Source: Lutibacter sp.
GTDB lineage: Bacteria > Bacteroidota > Bacteroidia > Flavobacteriales > Flavobacteriaceae
Length of the DNA stretch: 64,000 nucleotides
Assembly: GCF_021647475.1 (NCBI RefSeq)
Contig: NZ_JAKIUR010000006.1
Coordinates: forward strand, 24,749-88,748
Direction: 5' to 3'
The notes under the pieces are model-generated. The model was not told where the DNA came from. It was given only the letters and a program-made list of their open reading frames with translations, and searched no databases. Positions 53,897-63,019 of this stretch are shown in pieces. A program made the position numbers and the translations under genes. Each line of letters starts with the position of its first letter. The first letter of the stretch is position 1.

Positions 53897-55021
53897 ATGT
53901 CAACTTCTAATGAAAAACAAAAAACCTATTATGAGAGCATAATAGAGAAAGGCTATTCGCGTCGAGATTTCATCAAGTTTGCCACGTATATGACAGCTTT
54001 TATGGGCCTTGAATCATCAATGGTAGGACAAGTTGTAAAAGCAATGGAAACCAAAAAACGCATACCAGTTATTTGGGAACATTTCCAAGAATGTACAGGT
54101 TGTACAGAATCATTCATACGTTCTGATCATCCTTTGGTTGCCGATTTAATTTTTGATACAATTTCTTTAGATTATACTGATACACTAATGGCAGCTTCTG
54201 GTCATAATGCAGAAGAAGCTAAGCAAGCCTCTATGAAAGAAAATTACGGCAACTATATTTTAGTGGTTGAAGGTGCTATTCCTACAAAAGATGGAGGTGT
54301 TTATTGTGCTATAGCAGGTAGAACGGCCATTGAAGTTTTAAAAGAATCTGCTGCAGGAGCTGCTGCAATTCTTACTTTTGGAAGTTGTTCTGCTTGGGGA
54401 GGCATTCAAGCTGCATATCCAAACCCTACAGGTTCTGTTCCAGTTGATGAAATTATTAAAGATAAACCTATTATTAGAGTTCCTGGTTGTCCTCCAATTG
54501 CAGAAGTTATGACGGGTGTTGTAATGTATTATGCAACTTTTGGAAGCCTACCTGAATTAGATTCTATGGGAAGACCAAAACAATTTTACGGAAAACGTGT
54601 ACACGATAGTTGTTATAGAAGACCAAACTTTGATGCAGGGTTGTTTGCAGAAAGTTTTGATAGCCAAGAAGCAAAAGACGGATACTGTTTGTATAAATTA
54701 GGTTGTAGAGGTCCTGTAACTTATAATGCTTGTGGAACTATGGGTTGGAATAATGGAGTTAGCTATCCAATAAAATCTGGTTATCCTTGTATTGGGTGTA
54801 GCGAAAATAATTTCTGGGACAATAGTCCATTTTATGAAAGATTACAAAATATACCTGGAATGGGTATTGAGGCTACTGCAGATACCGTAGGTAAAATTGC
54901 AATTGGTGCCGCTATTGGTGCTGCAGTTGTACATTCAGTAGCAACCAATTTTGCAAAGAAAAAGGAAATACGTGAGGCAGAAGTTAGTGGAGAAAAAAAT
55001 GAAAAAAATATTAAAGCTTAA
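53897..55021 (+). CDS. hyaA: [NiFe]-hydrogenase small subunit, Tat-exported
   Basis: 374 residues. Twin-arginine signal SRRDFIKFA at residues 21-29. Proximal-cluster ligands Cys66 and Cys69 (CTGC), Cys164 (GSCSAWGG) and Cys in VPGCPP; medial and distal cluster ligands are in DSCYRRPNF, YCLYKLGCRGPV, YNACGTMGWN and YPCIGCSENNFWD. A C-terminal hydrophobic segment (AIGAAIGAAVVHSVAT) anchors it to the membrane. Gly68 and Gly169 occupy the positions of the two extra cysteines of oxygen-tolerant enzymes, so a standard [4Fe-4S] proximal cluster is expected. It transfers electrons from the NiFe site to the cytochrome b encoded two genes on. 11 bp before hyaB. Confidence 0.96.
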   Translation: MSTSNEKQKTYYESIIEKGYSRRDFIKFATYMTAFMGLESSMVGQVVKAMETKKRIPVIWEHFQECTGCTESFIRSDHPLVADLIFDTISLDYTDTLMAASGHNAEEAKQASMKENYGNYILVVEGAIPTKDGGVYCAIAGRTAIEVLKESAAGAAAILTFGSCSAWGGIQAAYPNPTGSVPVDEIIKDKPIIRVPGCPPIAEVMTGVVMYYATFGSLPELDSMGRPKQFYGKRVHDSCYRRPNFDAGLFAESFDSQEAKDGYCLYKLGCRGPVTYNACGTMGWNNGVSYPIKSGYPCIGCSENNFWDNSPFYERLQNIPGMGIEATADTVGKIAIGAAIGAAVVHSVATNFAKKKEIREAEVSGEKNEKNIKA

Positions 55022-55032
55022 AATAACTTATC

Positions 55033-56769
55033 ATGGCAAATAGAATAGTAATAGATCCAATTACTCGAATAGAAGGGCATTTACGTGTTGAAGCTGAAAT
55101 AAAAGAAGGTAAAGTAACAAATGCGTATGTTTCTTCAACAATGGTTAGAGGAATAGAAAAAATTGTTGAAGGCAGAGACCCAAGAGATGTTTGGGCTTTT
55201 GTACAGCGTACTTGTGGAGTTTGTACCACAGTACATGCAATTGCTTCCATAAGAACAGTTGAAAATGCACTAGATATTGTAATACCTCCAAATGCTGAAA
55301 TAGCAAGAAATATTGTAACTATAGCTCATGCAATGCAAGATCATGTTGTACATTTTTATCATTTACATGCTTTAGATTGGGTTGATGTAACTCAAGTTTT
55401 AAATGCAGACCCTAAAGCTACCTCTGAATTGGCACAAAGTATTTCGAAATGGCCTAATAGTTCACCAGGTTATTTTTCTGATGTTAAGGCTCGAATTAAG
55501 AAATTTATTGATAGTGGGCAATTGGGAATTTTTGCTAACGGCTATTGGGGACATAAAGCTATGAAATTACCGGCTGAAGTAAATTTAATGGCGGTAGCTC
55601 ATTATTTAGAAGCATTAGAATGGCAAAAAGAAATAGTAAAAGTTCATACCATTTTAGGTGGTAAAAATCCACATCCACATTTTTTAGTAGGAGGTATGGG
55701 TAGTGCTATTAATTTAGATGATGCAGGTGGACTTAATATGGAACGTTTGGCTTATGTTGGTCAATTACTAAAAGATGCACAAACCTTTATAAATGAAGTG
55801 TATGTTCCTGATTTGTTAGCAATTGCTTCTTTTTATAAAAATTGGGGAGCAATAGGTGATTCAAAGTTCAATAACTACTTGTCATATGGTGATTTACCTA
55901 CGGATAGTTATAGAAATACATCAAGTTTTAAATGGCAACCAGGGGTGATTTTAAATGGTGATATTAGTAAAGTACACCCAGTAGATTTAGAAAGTACAAC
56001 TGAAATTGAAGAGTTTGTAGATAAATCGTGGTATGATTATACCGTAGGGAAAGATAAAGGATTGCATCCTTGGAAAGGTGAAACTAATATTCATTATACA
56101 GGTCCAAAACCTCCATATAAATATTTAGATGTAGATAAACCATATAGCTTTGTAAAAACGCCTCGTTGGAAAGGCAAACCAATGGAAGTTGGACCATTAG
56201 CAAGAATGTTAGTGGGTTACGCATCAGGAATCCCAGAGTTTAAAAATGTAGTTGATGGAGCTTTAAAAGCTTTAGATGTTCCTGTTACTGCTTTATTCTC
56301 AACATTAGGTAGAACTGCTGCTCGTGGTTTAGAGTCTAAATTATTAGCCGATTGGGGTATAGAGTTTTATGATAAGCTAATAGCTAATATCAAAAACGGG
56401 GATACCAGAATGGCAAATATGGAGAAATGGGATCCAGCAACTTGGCCAAAAGAAGCCAAAGGAGTTGGTTATATGGAAGCTCCAAGAGGTGCTTTAGCAC
56501 ATTGGATTGTAATTAAAGATAAAAAAACGAAGAATTATCAAATGGTAGTTCCAACTACTTGGAATGCTTCACCACGTGATCCAAAAGGACAAATGTCTGC
56601 TTATGAATCTGCTTTAATTGGTACGCCGATTGCAGATCCAAATAATCCTCTTGAAATTTTACGAACCATTCACTCATTTGATCCTTGTTTGGCTTGTGCG
56701 GTTCATTTATACGATTCGCATGGAAAACATATAAGTCAAATTCAAATAGGTGGTTCTTGTAGTGTTTAA
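55033..56769 (+). CDS. hyaB: [NiFe]-hydrogenase large subunit (group 1 uptake type)
   Basis: 578 residues. NiFe-site cysteines are Cys61 and Cys64 (RTCGVC) and Cys552 and Cys555 (DPCLACAVH); RIEGHLRVE near the N-terminus is motif L2. Maturation protease cleavage is expected after His558, removing 20 residues. It oxidises H2 at the periplasmic face after Tat co-export with HyaA. It lies between hyaA and hyaC (11 and 18 bp gaps), forming a standard membrane-bound H2-uptake operon. Confidence 0.97.
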   Translation: MANRIVIDPITRIEGHLRVEAEIKEGKVTNAYVSSTMVRGIEKIVEGRDPRDVWAFVQRTCGVCTTVHAIASIRTVENALDIVIPPNAEIARNIVTIAHAMQDHVVHFYHLHALDWVDVTQVLNADPKATSELAQSISKWPNSSPGYFSDVKARIKKFIDSGQLGIFANGYWGHKAMKLPAEVNLMAVAHYLEALEWQKEIVKVHTILGGKNPHPHFLVGGMGSAINLDDAGGLNMERLAYVGQLLKDAQTFINEVYVPDLLAIASFYKNWGAIGDSKFNNYLSYGDLPTDSYRNTSSFKWQPGVILNGDISKVHPVDLESTTEIEEFVDKSWYDYTVGKDKGLHPWKGETNIHYTGPKPPYKYLDVDKPYSFVKTPRWKGKPMEVGPLARMLVGYASGIPEFKNVVDGALKALDVPVTALFSTLGRTAARGLESKLLADWGIEFYDKLIANIKNGDTRMANMEKWDPATWPKEAKGVGYMEAPRGALAHWIVIKDKKTKNYQMVVPTTWNASPRDPKGQMSAYESALIGTPIADPNNPLEILRTIHSFDPCLACAVHLYDSHGKHISQIQIGGSCSV

Positions 56770-56787
56770 TAGCTAAAATGATAAGAA

Positions 56788-57561
56788 ATGGCAACAACAT
56801 TTAATTATAAAAGAGTTTATGTATGGGAAATGCCTGTGCGATTTTTTCATTGGATAACGGTACTTTCAATAACTATTCTGATAGTTACAGGTTTCATAAT
56901 TGCAAATCCACCAGCAATTAATGCAAATGTAGAAGCTACAAATTCATTTTGGTTTGGCTATGTTAGAGCAATTCATTTTATAACAGCTTATATTTTAATC
57001 GCTAATGTAATTTTTAGAATATATTGGGCTTTTGCAGGAAATCAATTTGCTAACTGGCGTAATTTTATTCCATATACTAAAAAAGGAATTCATAATATAC
57101 TTCATGTACTAAAAGTTGATATTTTTTTGATGAAAGATAAAGAGCATAAGTTATACAATATAAGTATTGGTCATAATTATTTGGCGGCATTCTCTTATTT
57201 TATAATGGCTTTATTTTTTGTTTTACAGATTATGACAGGTTTGGCTTTAATTGCAGATTCCTCTAGCTGGTTTTTACCTCATGCGTTTAAATGGGTTTCA
57301 ACTATGTTTGGTGGCGATATTTTAACTAGATATATTCATCATATTTCAACCTGGTTATTTATGGTTTTCATTATAATTCACGTGTATTTGGTTTTATTCC
57401 ATGATTATGTGGAAGCTAGAGGCGAAGCATCATCTATGATTAGTGGATTTAAGTTTATTCGTTCTGAAAGATTAAACGAAGATGAATCTGAAATTATTGA
57501 CAAAGCCGAAAAAATAACTTGGAAAGGAGATAAAGGGAAAGCTAAAAATAAAGAAAAATAA
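56788..57561 (+). CDS. hyaC: Ni/Fe-hydrogenase b-type cytochrome subunit
   Basis: 257 residues with four transmembrane helices (about 20-38, 53-75, 135-155 and 180-206). Haem-ligand histidines are in RFFHWITVLS, RAIHFITAYI and the last helix HISTWLFMVFIIIHVYL. It takes electrons from HyaA and reduces menaquinone at the membrane. The C-terminal tail is lysine- and glutamate-rich. The stop codon directly abuts a dispersed repeat element (57562 onward), so the last residues could have been altered by the insertion. Confidence 0.94.
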   Translation: MATTFNYKRVYVWEMPVRFFHWITVLSITILIVTGFIIANPPAINANVEATNSFWFGYVRAIHFITAYILIANVIFRIYWAFAGNQFANWRNFIPYTKKGIHNILHVLKVDIFLMKDKEHKLYNISIGHNYLAAFSYFIMALFFVLQIMTGLALIADSSSWFLPHAFKWVSTMFGGDILTRYIHHISTWLFMVFIIIHVYLVLFHDYVEARGEASSMISGFKFIRSERLNEDESEIIDKAEKITWKGDKGKAKNKEK

Positions 57562-57763
57562 CCCGTTGTGCATTATGATAAAATTTCGTCAATTCGAGTG
57601 AATTTTAGCCTTTTTAGGCTTAAAATTAGTATCGAGAGCGGTTGTTTTTAAATAAAAAACCTATTCTCGATACTATTTTTTATCAAAAATTACCTGCCTT
57701 GCCGTCAGGCAGGCTTGAACTGACGTAGCAGTAAGTTTAAAAAGTTAAAATGCACAGCGAGTA
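57562..57763 (-). repeat. Dispersed inverted-repeat element, short copy, inserted between hyaC and hyaD
   Basis: About 202 bp, beginning CCCGTTGTGCATTATGATAA immediately after the hyaC stop and ending TGCACAGCGAGT. It is the reverse-orientation relative of the element at 34340-34697, sharing long near-identical blocks (AATTTTAGCCTTTTTAGGCT, the TATCGAGA hairpin, and the CCTGCC...GGCAGG mini-palindrome), but lacks about 150 bp of interior. It splits the hydrogenase operon and may add a terminator-like hairpin. Confidence 0.8.
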
Positions 57764-57781
57764 TAAATAATGTAAATTTAT

Positions 57782-58312
57782 ATGATTTCAGATGATGTAA
57801 TTGAATTGCAAAAATTATTCTATCAAACTCATGACTATTTAGATGGTGAGAAAAAAAATAGAATTTTAATTCTTGGAATTGGAAATTATTTAATGGGAGA
57901 TGAAGGTGTAGGAGTGCATACTATTCATGCATTAAGTAAAATAAAACTACCTGATAATGTTGATATTATGGATGGTGGAACAGGTAGTTTTGATTTAATG
58001 CCAATTTTATCTCAATATCCAATAGTAATTTTTGTTGATGCCACTATGGATAATAAACCTGCGGGAGCTATTGATGTTCTTTATCCAAAATTTGCAGCCG
58101 ATTTCCCAAGTGTTTTAAGTGCTCATGATGTAGGTTTAAAAGATATGATTGAAGCCTTGGAATTTCAAAATCAATTACCAAAAATTATTTTGGTAACGGT
58201 TTCCATTAAAGAAATGATTCCAATGACCATTACTTTAACTGATAAAATACAAAAAAGTATTCCAAATGTAGTGTCAACAATTTTAAATAGAACTACTAAA
58301 ATAACAATCTAA
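57782..58312 (+). CDS. hyaD: Hydrogenase maturation protease (HyaD/HybD family)
   Basis: 176 residues. ILGIGNYLMGDEGVGVHTI opens the family fold; the nickel-sensing residues are the Glu in GDEGVG, the Asp in IFVDATMD and the His in LSAHDVGLKD. It removes the C-terminal extension of HyaB after nickel insertion. An N-terminal segment of about 25 residues precedes the usual start; no internal ATG fits better before ILGIGN. It lies just downstream of the repeat element, so its promoter may be affected. Confidence 0.93.
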   Translation: MISDDVIELQKLFYQTHDYLDGEKKNRILILGIGNYLMGDEGVGVHTIHALSKIKLPDNVDIMDGGTGSFDLMPILSQYPIVIFVDATMDNKPAGAIDVLYPKFAADFPSVLSAHDVGLKDMIEALEFQNQLPKIILVTVSIKEMIPMTITLTDKIQKSIPNVVSTILNRTTKITI

Positions 58313-58407
58313 AATTAATAGTAACCACTCTTTTTTTATTAAAATTATCTCTGTAATTTACTTTTAAAAATTGTAAATTTATAGAGATAATTTTTTAAGC
58401 GAAATGA

Positions 58408-60663
58408 ATGTTCAAAACCTATAAAATTTTACTTTCAGGTCAAGTTCAAGGGGTAGGTTTTAGACCTTTTGTTTATAATTTGGCAAAAAAACATGCTATT
58501 AAAGGAACCGTTTCTAACGATGAAAACGGAGTGCTAATTTATGCTTCTCAAACTAAAGAACAAGTAGCTGTTTTTTATAAGGAATTATTGAATAATCCAC
58601 CACCAGTTGCTAATATTATTTCAAGTAAAATAATTGATGTTGAATTTCAAAAATTTGATAATTTTAAAATTATTCCTTCCACTAAAACTGGTCAGGTTAA
58701 TTTACCACTAACACCAGATTTTGCTATTTGTGACGATTGCAAAAAAGAAATTCAACAGGTAGAAAATAGGCGTTTTAATTATCCATTTACTACGTGTGTC
58801 AATTGTGGTCCACGTTGGGCAATTACACAATCTTTTCCTTTTGAGAGAAATCATACTAGCATCAGTGAATTTAAAATGTGTAATGAATGTAGAGAGGAAT
58901 ATATAAATCCTACAAATAGACGATTTCATTCGCAAACAAATACATGTGCTACTTGCGGAATTCAATTGTATTTAGAAGATGCTAATTCAGAAAAAATTAC
59001 AACAAATAAAAAAACTATTTTTAAAAAAACGGCTTATCTTTTACAAGAAGGAAAAATAATTGCCATTAAAAATACAAGTGGATATTTGTTGTGTTGTAAT
59101 GCCGAAGATGAAAACGTAATTCAAAAATTAAGAAGGTTAAAAAATCGTCCAAATAAACCATTTGCGGTATTGTATCCTTCTTTAGAAAAACTTCAAAACG
59201 AATTAGAATTAAATGAGTATCACATAAATTCTTTAACTTCAACACAGCGTCCAATCACAATAATTTCATTAAAAAATTATAATGGGAAAATAGTTGTAAA
59301 TCAAGTTGCTCCAAAGTTAAACCAGTTAGGCGTAATGTTGCCATATACAGGAATTTTGCAGCTTTTAGCTAATGAATTGAATTTTCCAATAATTGCTACA
59401 AGTGGTAATATACATGGTTCACCAATTTTAAGTTCTCGAAAAAATGCCAAACAAGAATTACATAATGTAGCTGATTATTTTTTACATCATAATTTAAAAA
59501 TAACACAACCTCAAGACGATTCTGTATTAAAGTTTAGTTTTAAATTCAATAAACCTATTCTGTTTAGACGATCTCGTGGCTATGCTCCTAATTATTTTGA
59601 TGCACCAATAAATACTTCAGAAAAAATAATGGCTTTGGGTGCCGACTTAAAAAGCAGTATAGCATTTTACCCTAATCAATATGTTTATATCAGTCAATAT
59701 CTGGGGAATTTAGAAAATTATGAGGTTTACAATCGATTTTCAGATATGGTAAATTCGTTTATTGAACTATTTGAACAACAGCCTCAAGTAATTTTAGTAG
59801 ATAAACATCCTTTATATCATAGCAGTAAATATGGAAAAGAATTTGCACAAAAAAATGAAATTAAGTTGATTAAAATTCAGCATCATAAAGCCCATTTTGC
59901 TGCAATTTTAGGCGAACATCATTTATTTGATAAAAAAGTATTAGGAGTTGTTTTTGATGGAACCGGTTATGGCGATGATGATACTATCTGGGGAGGCGAA
60001 TTCTTTAATTATGAAAAGAATGAAATAAATAGAATCAATCATTTAGAATATTTTGATTGGTTGCTGGGTGATAAAATGGCTAAAGAATCTCGTATTTCTT
60101 TATTGGCTTTAGCATCTTCAGAAATGAATGAAATTTTAAAAGTAAAATTCACTTCAAATGAATTAAAAACATATCAGTATTTAAAACAAAATAACACATT
60201 AAAAACTTCTTCTGTAGGAAGATTATTTGATGCAGTAGCTTCTTTGTTAAACATAGCAGATTATAATACCTATGAGGGTGAATCAGCTATTTTGATAGAA
60301 AATGCAATAACAGATTATGATGTAAAATCTTGTAAAAGTTATTTAAATAATGATACATTAATTTTTTCTGCAACTGAAATTATCGATAAAATATACAAGG
60401 ATTTAAAATTGGGAATTTCTAAAGAAAAAATTATTCAAAATTTCTTATTCACCGTTGCGTATTTTATCATTCATTTTGCAGCCAAAAACAAGTATGAGTA
60501 CATTGCTTTTAGCGGAGGTGTTTTTCAAAATTCTACATTGGTAGATATGTTGTTAGAATTAGCACCAAAGAAAATAAAATTGTATTTTCATACCAATTTA
60601 TCGCCAAATGATGAAAATATATCTTTTGGGCAATTAATGTATCATACGCATATTAAAAATTAA
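58408..60663 (+). CDS. hypF: Carbamoyltransferase HypF
   Basis: 751 residues, normal length. Domain order is: acylphosphatase (GQVQGVGFRPFVYNLAKKH, Arg and Asn present), two zinc-finger pairs (CDDC...CVNC and CNEC...CATC), a YrdC-like nucleotide domain (AIKNTSGYLLCCNAEDE, PFAVLYPS), and a Kae1-like domain (HHKAHFAAILGEH, GVVFDGTGYGDDDTIWGGEF, AFSGGVFQN). It converts carbamoyl phosphate and ATP to a thiocarbamate on HypE, the source of the cyanide ligands. hypD follows 3 bp downstream. Confidence 0.96.
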   Translation: MFKTYKILLSGQVQGVGFRPFVYNLAKKHAIKGTVSNDENGVLIYASQTKEQVAVFYKELLNNPPPVANIISSKIIDVEFQKFDNFKIIPSTKTGQVNLPLTPDFAICDDCKKEIQQVENRRFNYPFTTCVNCGPRWAITQSFPFERNHTSISEFKMCNECREEYINPTNRRFHSQTNTCATCGIQLYLEDANSEKITTNKKTIFKKTAYLLQEGKIIAIKNTSGYLLCCNAEDENVIQKLRRLKNRPNKPFAVLYPSLEKLQNELELNEYHINSLTSTQRPITIISLKNYNGKIVVNQVAPKLNQLGVMLPYTGILQLLANELNFPIIATSGNIHGSPILSSRKNAKQELHNVADYFLHHNLKITQPQDDSVLKFSFKFNKPILFRRSRGYAPNYFDAPINTSEKIMALGADLKSSIAFYPNQYVYISQYLGNLENYEVYNRFSDMVNSFIELFEQQPQVILVDKHPLYHSSKYGKEFAQKNEIKLIKIQHHKAHFAAILGEHHLFDKKVLGVVFDGTGYGDDDTIWGGEFFNYEKNEINRINHLEYFDWLLGDKMAKESRISLLALASSEMNEILKVKFTSNELKTYQYLKQNNTLKTSSVGRLFDAVASLLNIADYNTYEGESAILIENAITDYDVKSCKSYLNNDTLIFSATEIIDKIYKDLKLGISKEKIIQNFLFTVAYFIIHFAAKNKYEYIAFSGGVFQNSTLVDMLLELAPKKIKLYFHTNLSPNDENISFGQLMYHTHIKN

Positions 60664-60666
60664 AAA

Positions 60667-61749
60667 ATGAAGTATTTATCCGAATATAGAAATTTAGAAG
60701 AAACTAAAAAAGTGCTGGACGAAATTCATAAAATTACCACACACGAATGGAATATTATGGAAATTTGTGGAGGTCAAACACATGGTTTAGTAAAAAATGG
60801 AATTTTAGAATTACTTCCTAAAAAAATTAGGATGATTCACGGGCCGGGTTGCCCTGTTTGTGTAACACCTTTAAATTTAATAGACAAAGCGATAGAATTA
60901 TTAGAGCAAGGTGTAATTGTTTGTTCTTTTGGAGATATGATTCGAGTTCCTGGAAGTAAAAAAAGTTTGTTAGAAGCAAAAGCACTTGGAGGTGATTTGC
61001 GAATTTTATATTCGCCTTTAGAAGCAGTAACTATCGCCAAAAAAAATCCAACAAAAGAAGTGGTGTTTTTTGCTGTTGGTTTTGAAACCACTGCTCCAGC
61101 AAATGCTTTATCTGTTTTGCATGCAGAAAAAGAAGGAGTAACTAATTATACCATTTTAGCATCTCATGTACTTGTTCCACCCGCTATGGAAGCCATTTTA
61201 GATGATGAACTTTGTACCATTGATGCTTTTTTAGGTGCAGGGCATGTATGTGCAATTATGGGAACTGAAGAATATAAACCTTTAGTAAAAAAATATAAAA
61301 TTCCTATTGTAGTTACAGGTTTTGAACCTCTAGATTTGGTTCAGGGAATTTATATGGCAGTAAAACAATTAGAAGAGAATAGGTTTGAATTAGAAAATCA
61401 ATATTCGCGAATAGTTACAAAAGAAGGAAATATAGCTGCAAAAAAGGTAATAAATCAAGTTTTTGAAATTGGCACAAGAGAATGGCGAGGTATTGGCGAA
61501 ATTCCAGATAGTGGTTATGTAATTAAAGAAAAGTATAGAAAATATGACGCTGAAGCAAAGTTTAATATTAGTCATATAAAAGTACCTGAAAATTCATCTT
61601 GTATTGCAGGTGAAATACTTAGAGGAATTAAAAGGCCTATGGAATGTGCACAGTTTGGGAAATTGTGTAATCCTTCAAATCCGTTGGGTGCTCCTATGGT
61701 TTCGTCTGAAGGTGCTTGTGCTGCATATTATCACTTTTCAATAATATAA
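60667..61749 (+). CDS. hypD: Hydrogenase formation protein HypD
   Basis: 360 residues. Conserved motifs are MEICGGQTHGLVKNGI, MIHGPGCPVCVTP (iron-coordinating and redox cysteines), FFAVGFETTAPANA, GAGHVCAIMG, and the C-terminal [4Fe-4S] cysteines (SSCIAGEILRG, MECAQFGKLCNPSNPLG, SEGACAAYY). HypD with HypC is the scaffold on which Fe(CN)2CO is built. It is 3 bp after hypF and 10 bp before hypE. Confidence 0.97.
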   Translation: MKYLSEYRNLEETKKVLDEIHKITTHEWNIMEICGGQTHGLVKNGILELLPKKIRMIHGPGCPVCVTPLNLIDKAIELLEQGVIVCSFGDMIRVPGSKKSLLEAKALGGDLRILYSPLEAVTIAKKNPTKEVVFFAVGFETTAPANALSVLHAEKEGVTNYTILASHVLVPPAMEAILDDELCTIDAFLGAGHVCAIMGTEEYKPLVKKYKIPIVVTGFEPLDLVQGIYMAVKQLEENRFELENQYSRIVTKEGNIAAKKVINQVFEIGTREWRGIGEIPDSGYVIKEKYRKYDAEAKFNISHIKVPENSSCIAGEILRGIKRPMECAQFGKLCNPSNPLGAPMVSSEGACAAYYHFSII

Positions 61750-61759
61750 AATATTTAAA

Positions 61760-62788
61760 ATGAAAAATAACATAGATATTGGTTTTGACACTATTCATTT
61801 AGGTCACGGAAGTGGTGGAGAACTAACCAGAAAATTATTGGATGCAATCATTTTTAAAACATTCAGCAATCCATTTTTAGATAAAAAACATGATGGTTCT
61901 ATTGTAGAGTTTAACGGGAAAATTGCCATTTCAACGGATAGTTTTGTAATTACTCCCATCTTTTTTAAAGGAGGAGATATTGGTAGTTTATCTGTACATG
62001 GAACTGTGAATGATGTGGCAATGTGCGGTGCCATTCCAAAGTATTTATCCTTAGCTTTTATTATTGAAGAAGGATTAAAAGTAACTGATTTTATTGAAAT
62101 TGTTCAATCCATTAAAAAAGCTGCTGATGAAAGTGGCGTTCTTATCATAACTGGAGATACTAAAGTAGTTGAAAGAGGAAAAGGAGATAAAATTTTTATC
62201 AATACTACAGGTTTTGGAGAAATGCATCCGAAGGCAAATATTTCAGTTTCAAATATTTCAGAAAATGATGTTATTATTGTAAACGGATTTATTGCCCAGC
62301 ACGGAATGGCAATTATGAGTGAGAGAGAAGGATTAGAATTTGAATCTAATATTAATAGCGATTCTACTAATTTAAACTTTTTGGTGAAGGATTTATTAGA
62401 TGAATTTGGAACGAATATCAAGATGTTTAGAGACCCAACCCGTGGTGGATTAGGAACTGTTTTATACGAAATTGCAAATGATATATCCAAAGGAGTATTT
62501 ATAAAAGAAGCGGATATTCCTGTAGAAAAGCAAGTTGCCGCAGCTTGTGAAATGTTAGGCTTAGATCCGCTATACGTAGCAAATGAAGGCGTTTTTTTAA
62601 CTGTTGTAAGTAAAAATGTAGCAGATGATGTACTTCAATTTATGAAAAAGCATTCAAAAGGAAAAAATGCAACTATTATTGGAAACATAACGGATAATCA
62701 TCCAAATAAAGTAGTCATGGAAAGTTTAATTGGAGGTAAACGAATTGTGAGTCCGTTGGTTGGTGAGCAGTTACCTAGAATTTGTTAA
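61760..62788 (+). CDS. hypE: Carbamoyl-dehydratase HypE
   Basis: 342 residues of the AIR-synthase/PurM fold: LGHGSGGELTRKLL, ISTDSFVITPIFFKGGDIGSL, HGTVNDVAMCGA, and DPTRGGLGTVLYEI. The C-terminus ends PRIC, with the terminal cysteine that carries the carbamoyl group and is dehydrated to thiocyanate for transfer to HypD. Last gene of the hydrogenase set in this direction; a repeat follows. Confidence 0.97.
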   Translation: MKNNIDIGFDTIHLGHGSGGELTRKLLDAIIFKTFSNPFLDKKHDGSIVEFNGKIAISTDSFVITPIFFKGGDIGSLSVHGTVNDVAMCGAIPKYLSLAFIIEEGLKVTDFIEIVQSIKKAADESGVLIITGDTKVVERGKGDKIFINTTGFGEMHPKANISVSNISENDVIIVNGFIAQHGMAIMSEREGLEFESNINSDSTNLNFLVKDLLDEFGTNIKMFRDPTRGGLGTVLYEIANDISKGVFIKEADIPVEKQVAAACEMLGLDPLYVANEGVFLTVVSKNVADDVLQFMKKHSKGKNATIIGNITDNHPNKVVMESLIGGKRIVSPLVGEQLPRIC

Positions 62789-62813
62789 GTTTTCTATATA
62801 AAAAAATGATTAC

Positions 62814-62957
62814 AAGGTTGAAAATCAATACTCTGAGTCATTGCGATGATTGAAGAGCAACGAAAAGAAGAAGCAATCTCGCTAAAAAGATAAAGATTGC
62901 TTCAAATTATTCACTACCGTTTATAATTTTCGCAATGACGTTATAATTTTCAGTTGT
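62814..62957. repeat. Short dispersed inverted-repeat element, copy 2
   Basis: Shares order and sequence with 22440-22580 (GGTTGAAAATCAA, GAAGCAATCTC, ATTGCTTCAAATTAT, ATAATTTTCGCAATGAC, ATTTTCAGTTG). Internal 10-bp arms GTCATTGCGA and TCGCAATGAC can pair. It fills most of the hypE to nickel-transporter gap. Confidence 0.7.
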
Positions 62958-63019
62958 TTACCGTTAACCTTATGTTTAACTTAGGTTGTTAGGTTAATTA
63001 AGTTATCTATTAAAAGAAA

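Noticed and set aside
62104..62490. 128-codon minus-strand frame inside hypE
   Set aside because: Antisense to the intact hypE coding sequence, without promoter or motif.
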